Below are positions 33,618 to 42,073 of a stretch of DNA of 64,000 bases, one piece after another. How positions within the stretch are numbered: position 1 is the stretch's first letter; the number at the start of each line of letters is the position of its first letter. Position numbers and translations under genes: made by a program. The notes under the pieces are model-generated. The model was not told where the DNA came from and made no database searches. It was given only the letters and a program-made list of their open reading frames with translations. The DNA is from Ardenticatenaceae bacterium (GTDB lineage: Bacteria; Chloroflexota; Anaerolineae; Promineifilales; Promineifilaceae): positions 48,134 through 112,133 of the forward strand of contig JACKCD010000014.1 of NCBI GenBank assembly GCA_020634215.1, read 5' to 3'.

Positions 33618-35807
33618 ATGAAATCACAAAATGATTATAAACACGTCAGCTACAGTTGGAACGATACCGTAGCCGACCAACTCGACCCCGTGGAGCGGCT
33701 GCGCTATCGCTCCAACATCTTGGGTGATGACCAGCGCATTACCAACACCGGCGGGGGCAACACCTCCTCCAAAGTGGTGATGAAAGACACATTGAGTGGC
33801 GAAGAAGTAGATGTCCTCTGGGTCAAGGGTTCTGGTGGCGACTTACGGACTTCCACCCGTGCCAACTTTGCCTCGCTGTACATGGACAAGTTTTTTTCGC
33901 TGCAAACGATTTACGATGCGGCTGAAGTGAAGGGAGTGAAGACGGAGATTGAGGACAAGATGGTGGGGATGTATCCGCACTGCACCTTCAACCTCAACCC
34001 CCGCGCCAGTTCAATTGATACGCCGCTGCATGGCTTCATCCCCTACCGACATGTAGACCACATGCACCCTATTTCCGCCATTGCCATTGCCGCCAGCAAA
34101 GACCAGGAGCAGCTGACCCAAGCGGTGTATGGTGGCGAAGTGGGCTGGGTGGGTTGGCAGCGGCCTGGCTTTGATTTGGGTTTGGTGATGGGCAAGGTGG
34201 CTCAGGAGAACCCGCAACTCAAGGGGCTGATTATGGGGCAGCACGGGCTGATTAATTGGGCGAACGACGACAAGGCGTGTTATGAACTGACGCTGGATTT
34301 GATTGAAAAAGCGGCCGTTTACATTGCCGAGCGTGACAAAGGTGAGGACACCTTTGGTGGCGCCAAATACCAATCCCTATCTGAAGCAGAACGACAAACC
34401 TTGCTTATTGCCTTGTTGCCCAAATTGCGCGGCATGGTCTCCCAGCAAAACCGCTTTATCGGCACAGTTCACGTGACGGATAGCGTGTTGGAATTTGTGA
34501 ACAGCCATGACGCGGCACGACTGGCCGAAATTGGCACAAGCTGCCCCGATCATTTCTTGCGTACCAAAATCAAGCCGCTTTATGTAGATTGGAATCCGCA
34601 GAGTGAGGATATGGCAACCCTGTTGGCGAAGTTGGAGGCAGGGTTAGCGGCTTATCGGGCGGATTATGCGGCCTATTACGAAGCCTGCAAGCACCCTGAT
34701 TCGCCCGCCATGCGTGACCCGAACCCGACGGTGATTTTGATTCCCGGCATCGGGCTAATTGCCTGGGGGAAAAATAAGAGCGAGAGTCGGGTAACGGCCG
34801 AATTTTACTCCCTTGCCATCGAAGTGATGCGAGCTTCTGAAGCCATCAGCCAATATCAAGGCCTGCCGCGCCAGGAAGCATTTGACATTGAGTATTGGCT
34901 GCTTGAAGAAGCGAAGCTAAAGCGGATGCCACCAGAGCAGGAATTAGCTCGCAATGTGGTAATTGTGGTAGGCGCGGGTAGCGGCATTGGCAAAGCAACG
35001 GCGCATCGTGTAGCGAAAGAGGGCGCACATATAGTTTGTGTGGATTTGAACGGGGAGGCGGCGCAGGAAACGGCCAACGAATTGACGAAAAAGTACGGCA
35101 TGGGCATTGGCGTGGCCGGCACAGGCATCTCCGCTTGTGGGCCGGCCGTTGGCCTGGGCTGTGACATCACCAACCGCGAATCCGTACGGACTATGCTCAG
35201 CCAAGTGGTGCTGGCCTATGGTGGCCTAGACAACATCATCGTCACAGCGGGGGTCTTTGTGCCGCCGAGCAAAGAAGGTAAAGTAACCGACGGCCAATGG
35301 GATTTGACCTTCGCAGTAAACGTGAAAGGTGGCTACATCATCGCCGATGAAGCGCGGCAGGTTTGGGAAGCGCAAAAGCTATCAGGAACGTTGGTGCTGA
35401 CGACGAGTGTGAATGCGGCCGTGGCGAAGAAGGGCAGTGTGGCTTATGACACGAGCAAAGCGGCGGCCAACCATTTGGTGCGCGAGTTGGCGATTGAATT
35501 GTCGCCGCTGGTGCGTGTCAATGGGCTGGCTCCGGCAACGGTGGTGGAAGGCAGCAGCATGTTCCCACGTGACCGGGTGATTAGCTCGCTGGTGAAGTAT
35601 GAAATTGCCTTTGATGAGAGTGAGGATACGGAATCCCTGCGCGACAAGTTGGCAAATTTCTACGCTCAGCGCACGCTGACCAAGTCACCGATTACGCTGG
35701 CAGACCAGGCGGAGGCGGCTTATTTGCTGACGAGCAGCAAGTTGAGCAAGACAACGGGGCAGATTTTGAGTGTGGATGGGGGGCTGCACGAGGCGTTTTT
35801 AAGGTAG
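33618..35807 (+). CDS. rhaEW: Bifunctional rhamnulose-1-phosphate aldolase / lactaldehyde dehydrogenase
   Basis: A 729-residue fusion. Residues ~1-430 are a class II aldolase: NTGGGNTSSKV, LWVKGSGGDLRT, and zinc ligands in YRHVDHMHPISAIAIA and GQHGLINW. Residues ~440-729 are an SDR dehydrogenase: VVIVVGAGSGIGKATAHRVAKEGAHIVCVD (NAD motif), TSVNAAVAKKGSVAYDTSK (Ser and YxxxK) and a C-terminal GGLHEAF. The aldolase splits rhamnulose-1-P into DHAP and L-lactaldehyde, and the fused domain oxidises lactaldehyde. This fusion is known from rhamnose loci of Chloroflexus and Bacillus-like bacteria. It completes the pathway with rhaM, rhaA and rhaB. Confidence 0.9.
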   Translation: MKSQNDYKHVSYSWNDTVADQLDPVERLRYRSNILGDDQRITNTGGGNTSSKVVMKDTLSGEEVDVLWVKGSGGDLRTSTRANFASLYMDKFFSLQTIYDAAEVKGVKTEIEDKMVGMYPHCTFNLNPRASSIDTPLHGFIPYRHVDHMHPISAIAIAASKDQEQLTQAVYGGEVGWVGWQRPGFDLGLVMGKVAQENPQLKGLIMGQHGLINWANDDKACYELTLDLIEKAAVYIAERDKGEDTFGGAKYQSLSEAERQTLLIALLPKLRGMVSQQNRFIGTVHVTDSVLEFVNSHDAARLAEIGTSCPDHFLRTKIKPLYVDWNPQSEDMATLLAKLEAGLAAYRADYAAYYEACKHPDSPAMRDPNPTVILIPGIGLIAWGKNKSESRVTAEFYSLAIEVMRASEAISQYQGLPRQEAFDIEYWLLEEAKLKRMPPEQELARNVVIVVGAGSGIGKATAHRVAKEGAHIVCVDLNGEAAQETANELTKKYGMGIGVAGTGISACGPAVGLGCDITNRESVRTMLSQVVLAYGGLDNIIVTAGVFVPPSKEGKVTDGQWDLTFAVNVKGGYIIADEARQVWEAQKLSGTLVLTTSVNAAVAKKGSVAYDTSKAAANHLVRELAIELSPLVRVNGLAPATVVEGSSMFPRDRVISSLVKYEIAFDESEDTESLRDKLANFYAQRTLTKSPITLADQAEAAYLLTSSKLSKTTGQILSVDGGLHEAFLR

Positions 35808-35818
35808 ATATCTGTAAA

Positions 35819-36607
35819 TCAAACCTGCATTGCTGCCAAATGTTGTTGAATTTGGTTACAGCTTTGTTGAATAGCTGTAACCAATCGTTTTTCATTGCCA
35901 TAAAAACGGATGGATGGTACAGGGATCGAAATCGCTGCTAATGTTCCCATTGGATCCGCAAAGGCCACACCGACGGCACATATGCCTAAAGTATGTTCTT
36001 CTCGATCAAAGGCTATACCTTCTGCTCTGATTTGGGCTAATTCTTGTTCGAGCTGTTGTTGATTGGTAATGGTATTGGGGGTAAATGCTGGAAGGGAGCT
36101 AGGCAAAAGGTGCCTGAGTTGGTCTTCTGTTAATTGTGCCAACATAGCCTTGCCATTTGCTGTGCAGTGTAAGGGAAATGTGATGCCTATCCCGGAAACA
36201 GCCCGTAATCGGTGCGGCGCAGAAATTTGATCTACAAAGACAAGCTGACCCCGATCTAAAATCGCCAGATCAATCGTCTCATTGACTTCCAGGAATAACT
36301 GTTGCAGGAAGGGACGTAGCTGATCCCGCACGTTGTGGTTAACGGCCGCTCCTAACACAGCTAAGGCTGGCCCCAGACGATATCCCCCACTAGCAGAGAC
36401 GGCCACGACAAATTGCTCTGCCTCCAAAGAGCTGATAATCCGGTGAACTGTTGACCGCGCCAAACCCACTTCTTTTGCTAACTGTGAGAGGCTTAATCCC
36501 TCTGGATAGTTGCGTAAGGTACGCAAGATGGCAATGGCGCGGGCAATGACTTGTACCCCGCCATCGGTAAACGGCCGTTCTTTTCCATTAACTTGTCCTT
36601 GACTCAT
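35819..36607 (-). CDS. IclR-family transcriptional regulator
   Basis: A 262-residue regulator. The N-terminal winged HTH (residues ~20-75) reads VIARAIAILRTLRNYPEGLSLSQLAKEVGLARSTVHRIISSLEAEQFV. The ligand domain has GYRLGPALAVLG, LFLEVNETIDLAILDRGQLVFVDQI, FPLHCTANGKAMLAQL and GICAVGVAFADPMG, all standard IclR landmarks. It is divergent from the cyclase-family gene that opens a long co-directional catabolic run. Consensus promoter elements and an inverted repeat lie between them, so it most likely controls that run. IclR proteins often sense aromatic or keto-acid intermediates, and may activate or repress. Confidence 0.9.
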   Translation of the reverse strand: MSQGQVNGKERPFTDGGVQVIARAIAILRTLRNYPEGLSLSQLAKEVGLARSTVHRIISSLEAEQFVVAVSASGGYRLGPALAVLGAAVNHNVRDQLRPFLQQLFLEVNETIDLAILDRGQLVFVDQISAPHRLRAVSGIGITFPLHCTANGKAMLAQLTEDQLRHLLPSSLPAFTPNTITNQQQLEQELAQIRAEGIAFDREEHTLGICAVGVAFADPMGTLAAISIPVPSIRFYGNEKRLVTAIQQSCNQIQQHLAAMQV

Positions 36608-36644
36608 AAAACAAATATTCCCTCAAATAAGCTCTTTTGCCAAA

Positions 36645-36673
36645 CACACCTGTCCACACCTGTCCACACCTTC
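36645..36673. repeat. Tandem 10-bp repeats CACACCTGTC upstream of catabolic operon
   Basis: Two exact CACACCTGTC units (36645-36654, 36655-36664) plus a partial third are spaced one helical turn apart, just upstream of the -35 box. They may be an activator binding array. Confidence 0.5.
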
Positions 36674-36680
36674 ATTCTCT

Positions 36681-36709
36681 TTGACAAACCTAAATGTCCA
36701 TGATATATT
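36681..36709 (+). promoter_or_regulatory. Sigma-70-like promoter of the catabolic operon
   Basis: A consensus -35 TTGACA (36681-36686) and TATATT (36704-36709) are separated by 17 bp. This is the best promoter match in the window, about 70 bp upstream of the cyclase-family gene. Confidence 0.7.
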
Positions 36710-36730
36710 TTTGTTCCACATTATGGATTA

Positions 36731-36750
36731 GTGTCCCATAATACGGACAC
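36731..36750. promoter_or_regulatory. Candidate IclR operator GTGTCCCATAATACGGACAC
   Basis: Perfect 6-bp arms (GTGTCC/GGACAC) lie just downstream of the predicted start of transcription. A related GTTCCACATTATGGA lies 20 bp upstream. Location suggests repression by the divergent IclR protein; this is inferred. Confidence 0.55.
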
Positions 36751-36780
36751 CATCGCAACCCAATCTCAGGAGGAAAATCT

Positions 36781-37587
36781 ATGGCGAACCCCACAACTGG
36801 TCTACAGTTTTACGATCTCAGCCATCCCTGGGGCTTTCAATGCCCCAACTGGCCTTATTTTGAGGATGTGAAAATCGAGCGCATCCACTACCATGCCAAA
36901 TCTGGCGTGTTGTCCCAACGCATCACCACCACCATGCACAGCACCACCCATATTGATGCCCCCGCGCATGTGGTGGAGGGTACCCCCTTTATTGATGAAG
37001 TGCCGCTGGAGAAATTTTTTGGCACAGGCGTCGTCTTATCTATCCCCAAAGAAAAGTTTGAGATGATCACCGCTGATGATCTTGAGAAAGCGGCGGCTGA
37101 AACGCCTGTGCGTGCTGGGGACATCGTTCTCATCAACACCGGCTGGCACAAAAAGTATGGCGATAACCAGGAATATTTCGGCCGTTGCCCCGGTCTTGTG
37201 CCCTCTGCCGCCCACTGGATGGTAGAAAAAGGCATCAAAGTTGTTGGTCATGACACCCAAGCCAATGATCATCCTTTAGCGACAGCCATCGGACCGCATG
37301 GCCCTGGTGGCGGCATGTTGATGCCCCAGATCAATGCCGAATATGAGGCACATACAGGCCGTAAAGTGATTGATGACTTTCCCGAATGGGAACCCGTTCA
37401 TCGCATTTTGTTTACTAATGGCATCCTCGGCATTGAGAATGTGGGCGGCGATATTGACAAGGTGACGGGCAAACGCTGCACCTTTTCTTTCTTTCCTTGG
37501 CGCTGGACGCGGGGCGATGGCTGTATTATCCGTTTAGTGGCGATTCTTGATCCATCGGGTGATTATCGTATTGAGTCTGGGAATTAG
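36781..37587 (+). CDS. Cyclase-family (KynB-like) metal-dependent hydrolase
   Basis: A 268-residue protein of the cyclase/kynurenine-formamidase fold. The hallmark metal motif HxTxHxDxPxH reads MHSTTHIDAPAHVVEG (residues ~57-72). GDIVLINTGWHKKYG and VVGHDTQANDHPLA give the second half of the active site. Family members hydrolyse amides, lactones or cyclic ketones. It is the first gene after the TTGACA/TATATT promoter, with CAGGAGG at the ribosome site. It may open a ring lactone or hydrolyse an intermediate of aromatic catabolism, but the substrate is not evident. Confidence 0.83.
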   Translation: MANPTTGLQFYDLSHPWGFQCPNWPYFEDVKIERIHYHAKSGVLSQRITTTMHSTTHIDAPAHVVEGTPFIDEVPLEKFFGTGVVLSIPKEKFEMITADDLEKAAAETPVRAGDIVLINTGWHKKYGDNQEYFGRCPGLVPSAAHWMVEKGIKVVGHDTQANDHPLATAIGPHGPGGGMLMPQINAEYEAHTGRKVIDDFPEWEPVHRILFTNGILGIENVGGDIDKVTGKRCTFSFFPWRWTRGDGCIIRLVAILDPSGDYRIESGN

Positions 37588-37589
37588 TA

Positions 37590-37665
37590 GGCAGTAATCG
37601 GTAACCAGTCATCAGTATTCAGTTCCCCTAACTGATTACCGTTCACTGCTTACTGATTACCGAAA
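37590..37665. repeat. Hairpin repeat, family B
   Basis: CAGTAATCGGTAACCAGTCATCAGT is followed by ACTGATTACCGTTCACTGCTTACTGATTACCG, a stem of about 25 bp with mismatches, between the cyclase and cupin genes. Confidence 0.75.
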
Positions 37666-37676
37666 CAGAGGTAACG

Positions 37677-38027
37677 ATGAGAAATGTGGTACGGTTGGCA
37701 GAAGCGCATAAATACGAAGCACCCTTACATGATGTGACAGTACATTCTATGTTCTTGCAGCATAAGCTGACGGGGAGTGAGGGCGAACATTGGGTGAGCA
37801 TTAGCTACTATTTGCCGGGGGCGCGGGCGGAGATGAGTGCTGCGCCGCTGGAGAGAACGTATGTGGTTTTGGATGGGGAGCTAACGGTTGAATTTGAGGA
37901 TGAGACGGTTCAACTTGGCCCGCTTGACTCGGTTTACATCGGCCCGAATGAAACCCGTGAAGCGCGGAATGATACTAATAAGGTCGTGACGATGTTGGTG
38001 GTCATGCCTTACCCACCGGCGCAGTAA
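37677..38027 (+). CDS. Small single-domain cupin
   Basis: A 116-residue cupin. The first cupin motif is weak (WVSISYYLPGARAEMSAAPLERTYVVLDGELTVEFED), retaining the Gly-rich turn and Glu but not the usual HxH. The second (LGPLDSVYIGPNETREARNDTNKVVTMLVV) also lacks His. It may therefore be a metal-free cupin used for binding or sensing rather than catalysis. It sits between two family B hairpins in the putative catabolic operon. Function unknown. Confidence 0.72.
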   Translation: MRNVVRLAEAHKYEAPLHDVTVHSMFLQHKLTGSEGEHWVSISYYLPGARAEMSAAPLERTYVVLDGELTVEFEDETVQLGPLDSVYIGPNETREARNDTNKVVTMLVVMPYPPAQ

Positions 38028-38095
38028 ACAGTAATCGGCAATCGGTTTACTGATTACTGTTTACTGATTACCGGCGACTGACTACCGATTATAGA
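38028..38095. repeat. Hairpin repeat, family B
   Basis: CAGTAATCGGCAATCGG and complementary TACTGATTACTGTTTACTGATTACCG words fill the gap between the cupin gene and the SDR gene. Confidence 0.7.
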
Positions 38096-38098
38096 GAA

Positions 38099-38881
38099 AT
38101 GGAAAACATACCAAGTTCACAAGAATTGTTTGATGTGAGTAGCAAGGTGGCTATTGTGACCGGGGCCACGGGTGCTTTTGGGGCGGCGGCGGCGATGGGG
38201 CTGGCGAAGGCGGGGGCGAAGGTGATGTGTACGGGGCGTAAGGCAGAGACACTGGAGCCGTTGGTGGAGATGATTACGGAGGCGGGATTTACGGCCGTTT
38301 ATGAACCCGGCGATCCCACCAGCCACGAAGACAACAAACGCATCGTTGCTAAAACAGTTGAAGCATTTGGGGGAGTAGACATCGTTGTCACTGCCGCAGG
38401 GTATAACAAACCAGGCTCCATTGTGGATCAGCCCGTTGAAGAATGGGAGACCATCATGGATGTCAACGTCAAAGGCACCTGGCTCATGCTCAAAGAGGCG
38501 GGCAAGGTGATGATTGAGCAGGGGCGTGGTGGCAAGGTAATCATCGTTTCTTCGACACGGGGCAAGTTAGGCATGGTAAATTACACGGCCTACAGCCCCT
38601 CCAAAGCGGCCACTGACCTCATTACCAAATCACTGGGCTGCGAGTGGGGGCCACACAGGATTAATGTCAACGCCATTGCGCCCACCGTGTTCCGCTCGGC
38701 ACTGACGCAGTGGATGTTTGATGATGATGCTTTTTACAAGAACTTTCTGCGGCGGATTCCAATTGGCCGTTTAGGCGAACCCGAAGATTTTATCGGTTCC
38801 ATCCTTTTCCTCTCCTCCAAAGCCTCCGACTTTATGACGGGGGCGATTTTGTATGTGGATGGCGGATACACAGCGGGGTGA
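38099..38881 (+). CDS. SDR-family oxidoreductase
   Basis: A 260-residue classical short-chain dehydrogenase. The NAD(P) motif TGATGAFGAAAAMGLAKAGAKVMCTGRK starts at residue ~20. NNAG is replaced by TAAGYN, and the catalytic set IIVSSTRGKLGMVNYTAYSPSKAATDL gives Ser, Tyr and Lys (YxxxK). The end YVDGGYTAG is typical. The Arg after the Gly-rich strand (TGRK) suggests NADP preference. It probably reduces or oxidises a ring or side-chain hydroxyl in the catabolic run. Substrate unknown. Confidence 0.85.
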   Translation: MENIPSSQELFDVSSKVAIVTGATGAFGAAAAMGLAKAGAKVMCTGRKAETLEPLVEMITEAGFTAVYEPGDPTSHEDNKRIVAKTVEAFGGVDIVVTAAGYNKPGSIVDQPVEEWETIMDVNVKGTWLMLKEAGKVMIEQGRGGKVIIVSSTRGKLGMVNYTAYSPSKAATDLITKSLGCEWGPHRINVNAIAPTVFRSALTQWMFDDDAFYKNFLRRIPIGRLGEPEDFIGSILFLSSKASDFMTGAILYVDGGYTAG

Positions 38882-38962
38882 CGGTAATCGGTAATCAGTG
38901 GTCAGTAATCAGTAATCAGTCTGAACGCTACTGATTACTGATTACCGATTACTGATGACTAG
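38882..38962. repeat. Hairpin repeat, family B
   Basis: GGTAATCGGTAATCAGTGGTCAGTAATCAGTAATCAGT is followed by ACTGATTACTGATTACCGATTACTGATGACT, a long nearly perfect stem between the SDR and hydroxyacyl-CoA dehydrogenase genes. Confidence 0.8.
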
Positions 38963-38971
38963 TCTTAAACC

Positions 38972-39916
38972 ATGACAGAACTGACCAAAGTGGCGGTAAT
39001 CGGCAGTGGCCTGATGGGGCATGGCATTGCTCAGGTGTTTGCAGTGGCGGGACATGACGTGGCGGTTGTTGACCCTAATGAAAGCTCTTTACGGGCTGTG
39101 CTAGAGCGGATTCGGGCAAATTTGCAGGCGATGTTGGCGCATGGGGTGCAGTTAGCTGATGATGTGGAAACCATTCTGCAACGGGTGCGATTGACAACCG
39201 ATATGGCTGATGGCTGCCGCGATGTGGCTCTTGTCACGGAGGCGGTTTTTGAGGATATGGCCTTGAAGCAGCAGATTTTTGCTGATCTGGATGCCATCTG
39301 CCCACCAGAGGTGGTGTTGTGCAGCAATACGTCGGTGATGAGCATTACGGAGATTGCTTCTAAGGCGCAGCATCGGGAGCGGATTGTGGGGACGCATTGG
39401 TGGAATCCGCCTTATTTGATCCCCTTGGTGGAGGTGGTAAGGACGGAGGAAACGGCCGTTTCCGTCGCCGAATTCACCTATAACCTCCTGCAAAAAATCG
39501 GCAAACGCCCCGTTCACGTCCACCGAGACGTACCCGGTTTTGTCGGCAACCGCTTGCAGCACGCCTTGTGGCGTGAAGCCTTTGCCATCATTGATGAGGG
39601 CATTTGCGACGCAGCCACCGTAGATGAAGTGGTTCGCAACAGCTTTGGCCTGCGCCTACCCGTGCTGGCTCCCGTCGAAAACGCCGATATGGTCGGGCTA
39701 GACCTGACTTTAGCCATCCACAACTACATTTTGCCCCACATCAACGCCAGCCCCACACCTTCAACAACTTTGCAGGAAAAAGCCACGCAGGGAAATTTGG
39801 GTTTTAAAACGGGCGAGGGTTTCCTCGACTGGTCGGAGGAAGCTGTGGCGGCTTCGCGCTTGAAATTGATGAATTATTTGTTGGATGTGTTGGCACGGCA
39901 ACAAGCAGGTAGCTAG
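38972..39916 (+). CDS. 3-hydroxyacyl-CoA dehydrogenase family protein
   Basis: A 314-residue stand-alone NAD-dependent dehydrogenase. The Rossmann start is KVAVIGSGLMGHGIAQVFAVAGHDVAVVD. The catalytic region includes CSNTSVMSITEIASKAQHRERIVGTHWWNPPYLIPLVEVV (catalytic His in THWWNPP, replacing the usual HFFNP), and the C-terminal domain begins VPGFVGNRLQHALWREAFAI. The HWWNPP variant is seen in members acting on hydroxy acids other than fatty acyl-CoA (e.g. L-gulonate- or carnitine-type dehydrogenases). Role: oxidation of a beta-hydroxy intermediate in this pathway. Confidence 0.85.
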   Translation: MTELTKVAVIGSGLMGHGIAQVFAVAGHDVAVVDPNESSLRAVLERIRANLQAMLAHGVQLADDVETILQRVRLTTDMADGCRDVALVTEAVFEDMALKQQIFADLDAICPPEVVLCSNTSVMSITEIASKAQHRERIVGTHWWNPPYLIPLVEVVRTEETAVSVAEFTYNLLQKIGKRPVHVHRDVPGFVGNRLQHALWREAFAIIDEGICDAATVDEVVRNSFGLRLPVLAPVENADMVGLDLTLAIHNYILPHINASPTPSTTLQEKATQGNLGFKTGEGFLDWSEEAVAASRLKLMNYLLDVLARQQAGS

Positions 39917-40058
39917 ATCAATCAACCTGAACCTGTGAGACTTTTGCTGAGACCTTCAGCTATTAAGTGCAAGCGGAGGCTTCATGGATAGATAAATAAC
40001 ACAATCACCATAAACCTGTTTTTCTACAAACGCAGTCATTTTTTTAGAGGAGAATTCC

Positions 40059-40997
40059 ATGAAATTGCAAAAACTGATTCTATTCCTTGTCGTTAGCGGC
40101 ATCGTCTTAGCCATGACCGCTTGCGGTGCTGCTGAACCCGAAACAAAGACGCTCACCTTTTCGCCGCTCGCCCTGTCTATTCCGGCGTTGAAGGGGCTAT
40201 CCGAAGGGGTAAAAGCCGTTGGTGGCGAGATGGGGTACGATGTGATCGTGGTTGATCCTGATTTTGACCCGACCAAGCAAGCCCAGCAGTTGAACGAGCT
40301 TATCACAACCGGCCGTACCAGTGCCGCCTGGGTTATTTCGGTAAACCCCGGTGCGATGAAAGACGTTGTTGACCAGGCACAGGCCAAAGAGGTTGTACTC
40401 GTTCTGAATGGCGTGCCAGAAGATTATGGCTACAGCGGAATGCAGGCTGGTGTGACCTTTGCCCGTATCAACTATGAAAAGTTTGGTGGCACAGTGGGTG
40501 AGTTGTTGGGGCAATGTGTAAATGAGAAGCTGGGTGGCAGTGCCAAGGTGATTTTCCTGCAATCGGCAGAGGGGACGGCCGGCAAGCAGGAGATTGAGGA
40601 ATCTATGCAGGGCAAACTGTCTGAACTGGCACCCGGTGCTGAGATTGTGGCAACGGCGATCATTAGTGAACGTGCCGAAGGGCAAAACACCGTCGGCCAG
40701 ATTTTGCAGGCTAATCCCGATGCCAACGCCGTAATGACCACAAACGACGAAGGTGGCTTGGGCGCATTGGGCGCATTCAAGGCGGCTGGTACGGAACTGC
40801 CCTGTTTGGTTGATGCGGGGGGTAATGATGAGGTGTTGGCAGCCGTTGAATCTGGCGAAATGTATGGTGCGGCGGCACTTGATTTTCAAGGGGATATGAT
40901 GCAGACCTTTGAGGCGGTGGCTACTATGCTTGCGGATCCTTCGGCTCCTGGGGCGCAACTGGAAGTGCCGGTTATCCCCCACAAAACTGGAGAATGA
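40059..40997 (+). CDS. Sugar-type ABC substrate-binding lipoprotein (second system)
   Basis: A 312-residue lipoprotein. Signal LILFLVVSGIVLAMTAC ends in a lipobox (MTAC) at ~22. The mature part is a Peripla_BP_4-like domain: LTFSPLALSIPALKGLSEGVKAVGGEMGYDVIVVDPDFDPTKQAQQLNELITT and NPDANAVMTTNDEGGLGALGAFKAAG. It differs clearly from the tandem receptor at 19952. It overlaps the permease gene by ATGA, so the operon is receptor-permease-ATPase. The 142 bp upstream contains no gene. The ligand is unknown, possibly a glycoside or sugar of the same plant-derived substrate. Confidence 0.85.
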   Translation: MKLQKLILFLVVSGIVLAMTACGAAEPETKTLTFSPLALSIPALKGLSEGVKAVGGEMGYDVIVVDPDFDPTKQAQQLNELITTGRTSAAWVISVNPGAMKDVVDQAQAKEVVLVLNGVPEDYGYSGMQAGVTFARINYEKFGGTVGELLGQCVNEKLGGSAKVIFLQSAEGTAGKQEIEESMQGKLSELAPGAEIVATAIISERAEGQNTVGQILQANPDANAVMTTNDEGGLGALGAFKAAGTELPCLVDAGGNDEVLAAVESGEMYGAAALDFQGDMMQTFEAVATMLADPSAPGAQLEVPVIPHKTGE

Positions 40998-42073
40998 GTC
41001 ATTCACCTGTAGACAGGCAAGATGCAGTTGGTGGTGGGAAGCGTACCACAGATCGGGGTATTGAAACTTCCCACCTACCTTTTAATATCCGCGCTCTGGT
41101 CTTTGTGCGAGAGCGCGGGATTATTGTGCTGTGGCTGCTGCTGCTGCTTTTCTTTGCCATCTGGGATCATCCGTACTTTGCGTCGGTGGCGAATGGGTTG
41201 TTGATTTTGCAGGCGGCGGCGTTAACGGCCGTTTATGCCGCAGGCGTTGGCATCGGCGCAATCTCAGGCGCACTCGACCTGTCCGTACCCGGTGTCGCCG
41301 CCCTGGCCGGCGTGGTCACGGGAAAATTAATCACCCTTGGTCAACCCGTTTGGCTGGCACTGCTAGCTGGCTTGTTGATTGGTGTAGTTGCCGGGTTGGT
41401 CAATGGCTTCATCACCCTGCGCGGTCTCAATCCATTGGTCGTCACCATCGGCACCCTCAGCGTCATGTCGGGTTTAGCGGCCGTCGTCTCTGGCGGCTAC
41501 ACCATCCCTGGCCTGGATGAGCTAACCTTTATGGGGACGGCCCGCTATTTTGGCATTCCCGTTCATGTCTATCTCGTTGCCCTGCTCTATGTGGTGGGAA
41601 CGGTCTTTCTGACCAAAACGCGGGATGGCATTCGGCTGGTGGCGGTGGGTGGTAACCCTGAAGCCGTGCGCCGCCTGGGGATCAACAGCCCGCGCTATCA
41701 ACTGTTGGGTTTTGTGATCACGGGGTGCTGTTCGGCTCTGGCGGGGTTGATGACGGCCGCTTTGGTCACGGAAGCTTCGCCACAGGCCAGCCCAGCCAGC
41801 ATCTTTCAGGCATTAACGGCCGTTGCTCTCGCTGGTGTTTCTCTGGGCGGCGGGCGCGGCAGTTTGCCCAAAGTCCTCGTTGGGGCCATCATCCTGGCGA
41901 CCATTGGCGATGGCTTGACCATTGCTGGGGTGCAGCCCTATTGGGCAACCGTGACGACTGGCGTTTTGATGATCACCGCACTGGTTATTGATAGGCTGCT
42001 TACCCAAATCATCTCGGATCGCCTGGTGGAAGTTGGCAGCATGTCAACCCATGTAAAGGATGGTAAAGGATGA
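40994..42073 (+). CDS. ABC transporter permease (RbsC family, second system)
   Basis: A 359-residue permease with an N-terminal cytoplasmic extension of ~30 residues. Membrane landmarks are GIGAISGALDLSVPGVAALAGVVTGKLI, LVNGFITLRGLNPLVVTIGTLSVMSGLAAVVSGGYTI and LTAVALAGVSLGGGRGSLPKVLVGAIILATIGDGLTIAG. Only one permease is encoded, so it would homodimerise, unlike the rhamnose system. Its start and stop both overlap neighbours (ATGA), indicating tight translational coupling with receptor and ATPase. Confidence 0.86.
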   Translation: MSHSPVDRQDAVGGGKRTTDRGIETSHLPFNIRALVFVRERGIIVLWLLLLLFFAIWDHPYFASVANGLLILQAAALTAVYAAGVGIGAISGALDLSVPGVAALAGVVTGKLITLGQPVWLALLAGLLIGVVAGLVNGFITLRGLNPLVVTIGTLSVMSGLAAVVSGGYTIPGLDELTFMGTARYFGIPVHVYLVALLYVVGTVFLTKTRDGIRLVAVGGNPEAVRRLGINSPRYQLLGFVITGCCSALAGLMTAALVTEASPQASPASIFQALTAVALAGVSLGGGRGSLPKVLVGAIILATIGDGLTIAGVQPYWATVTTGVLMITALVIDRLLTQIISDRLVEVGSMSTHVKDGKG

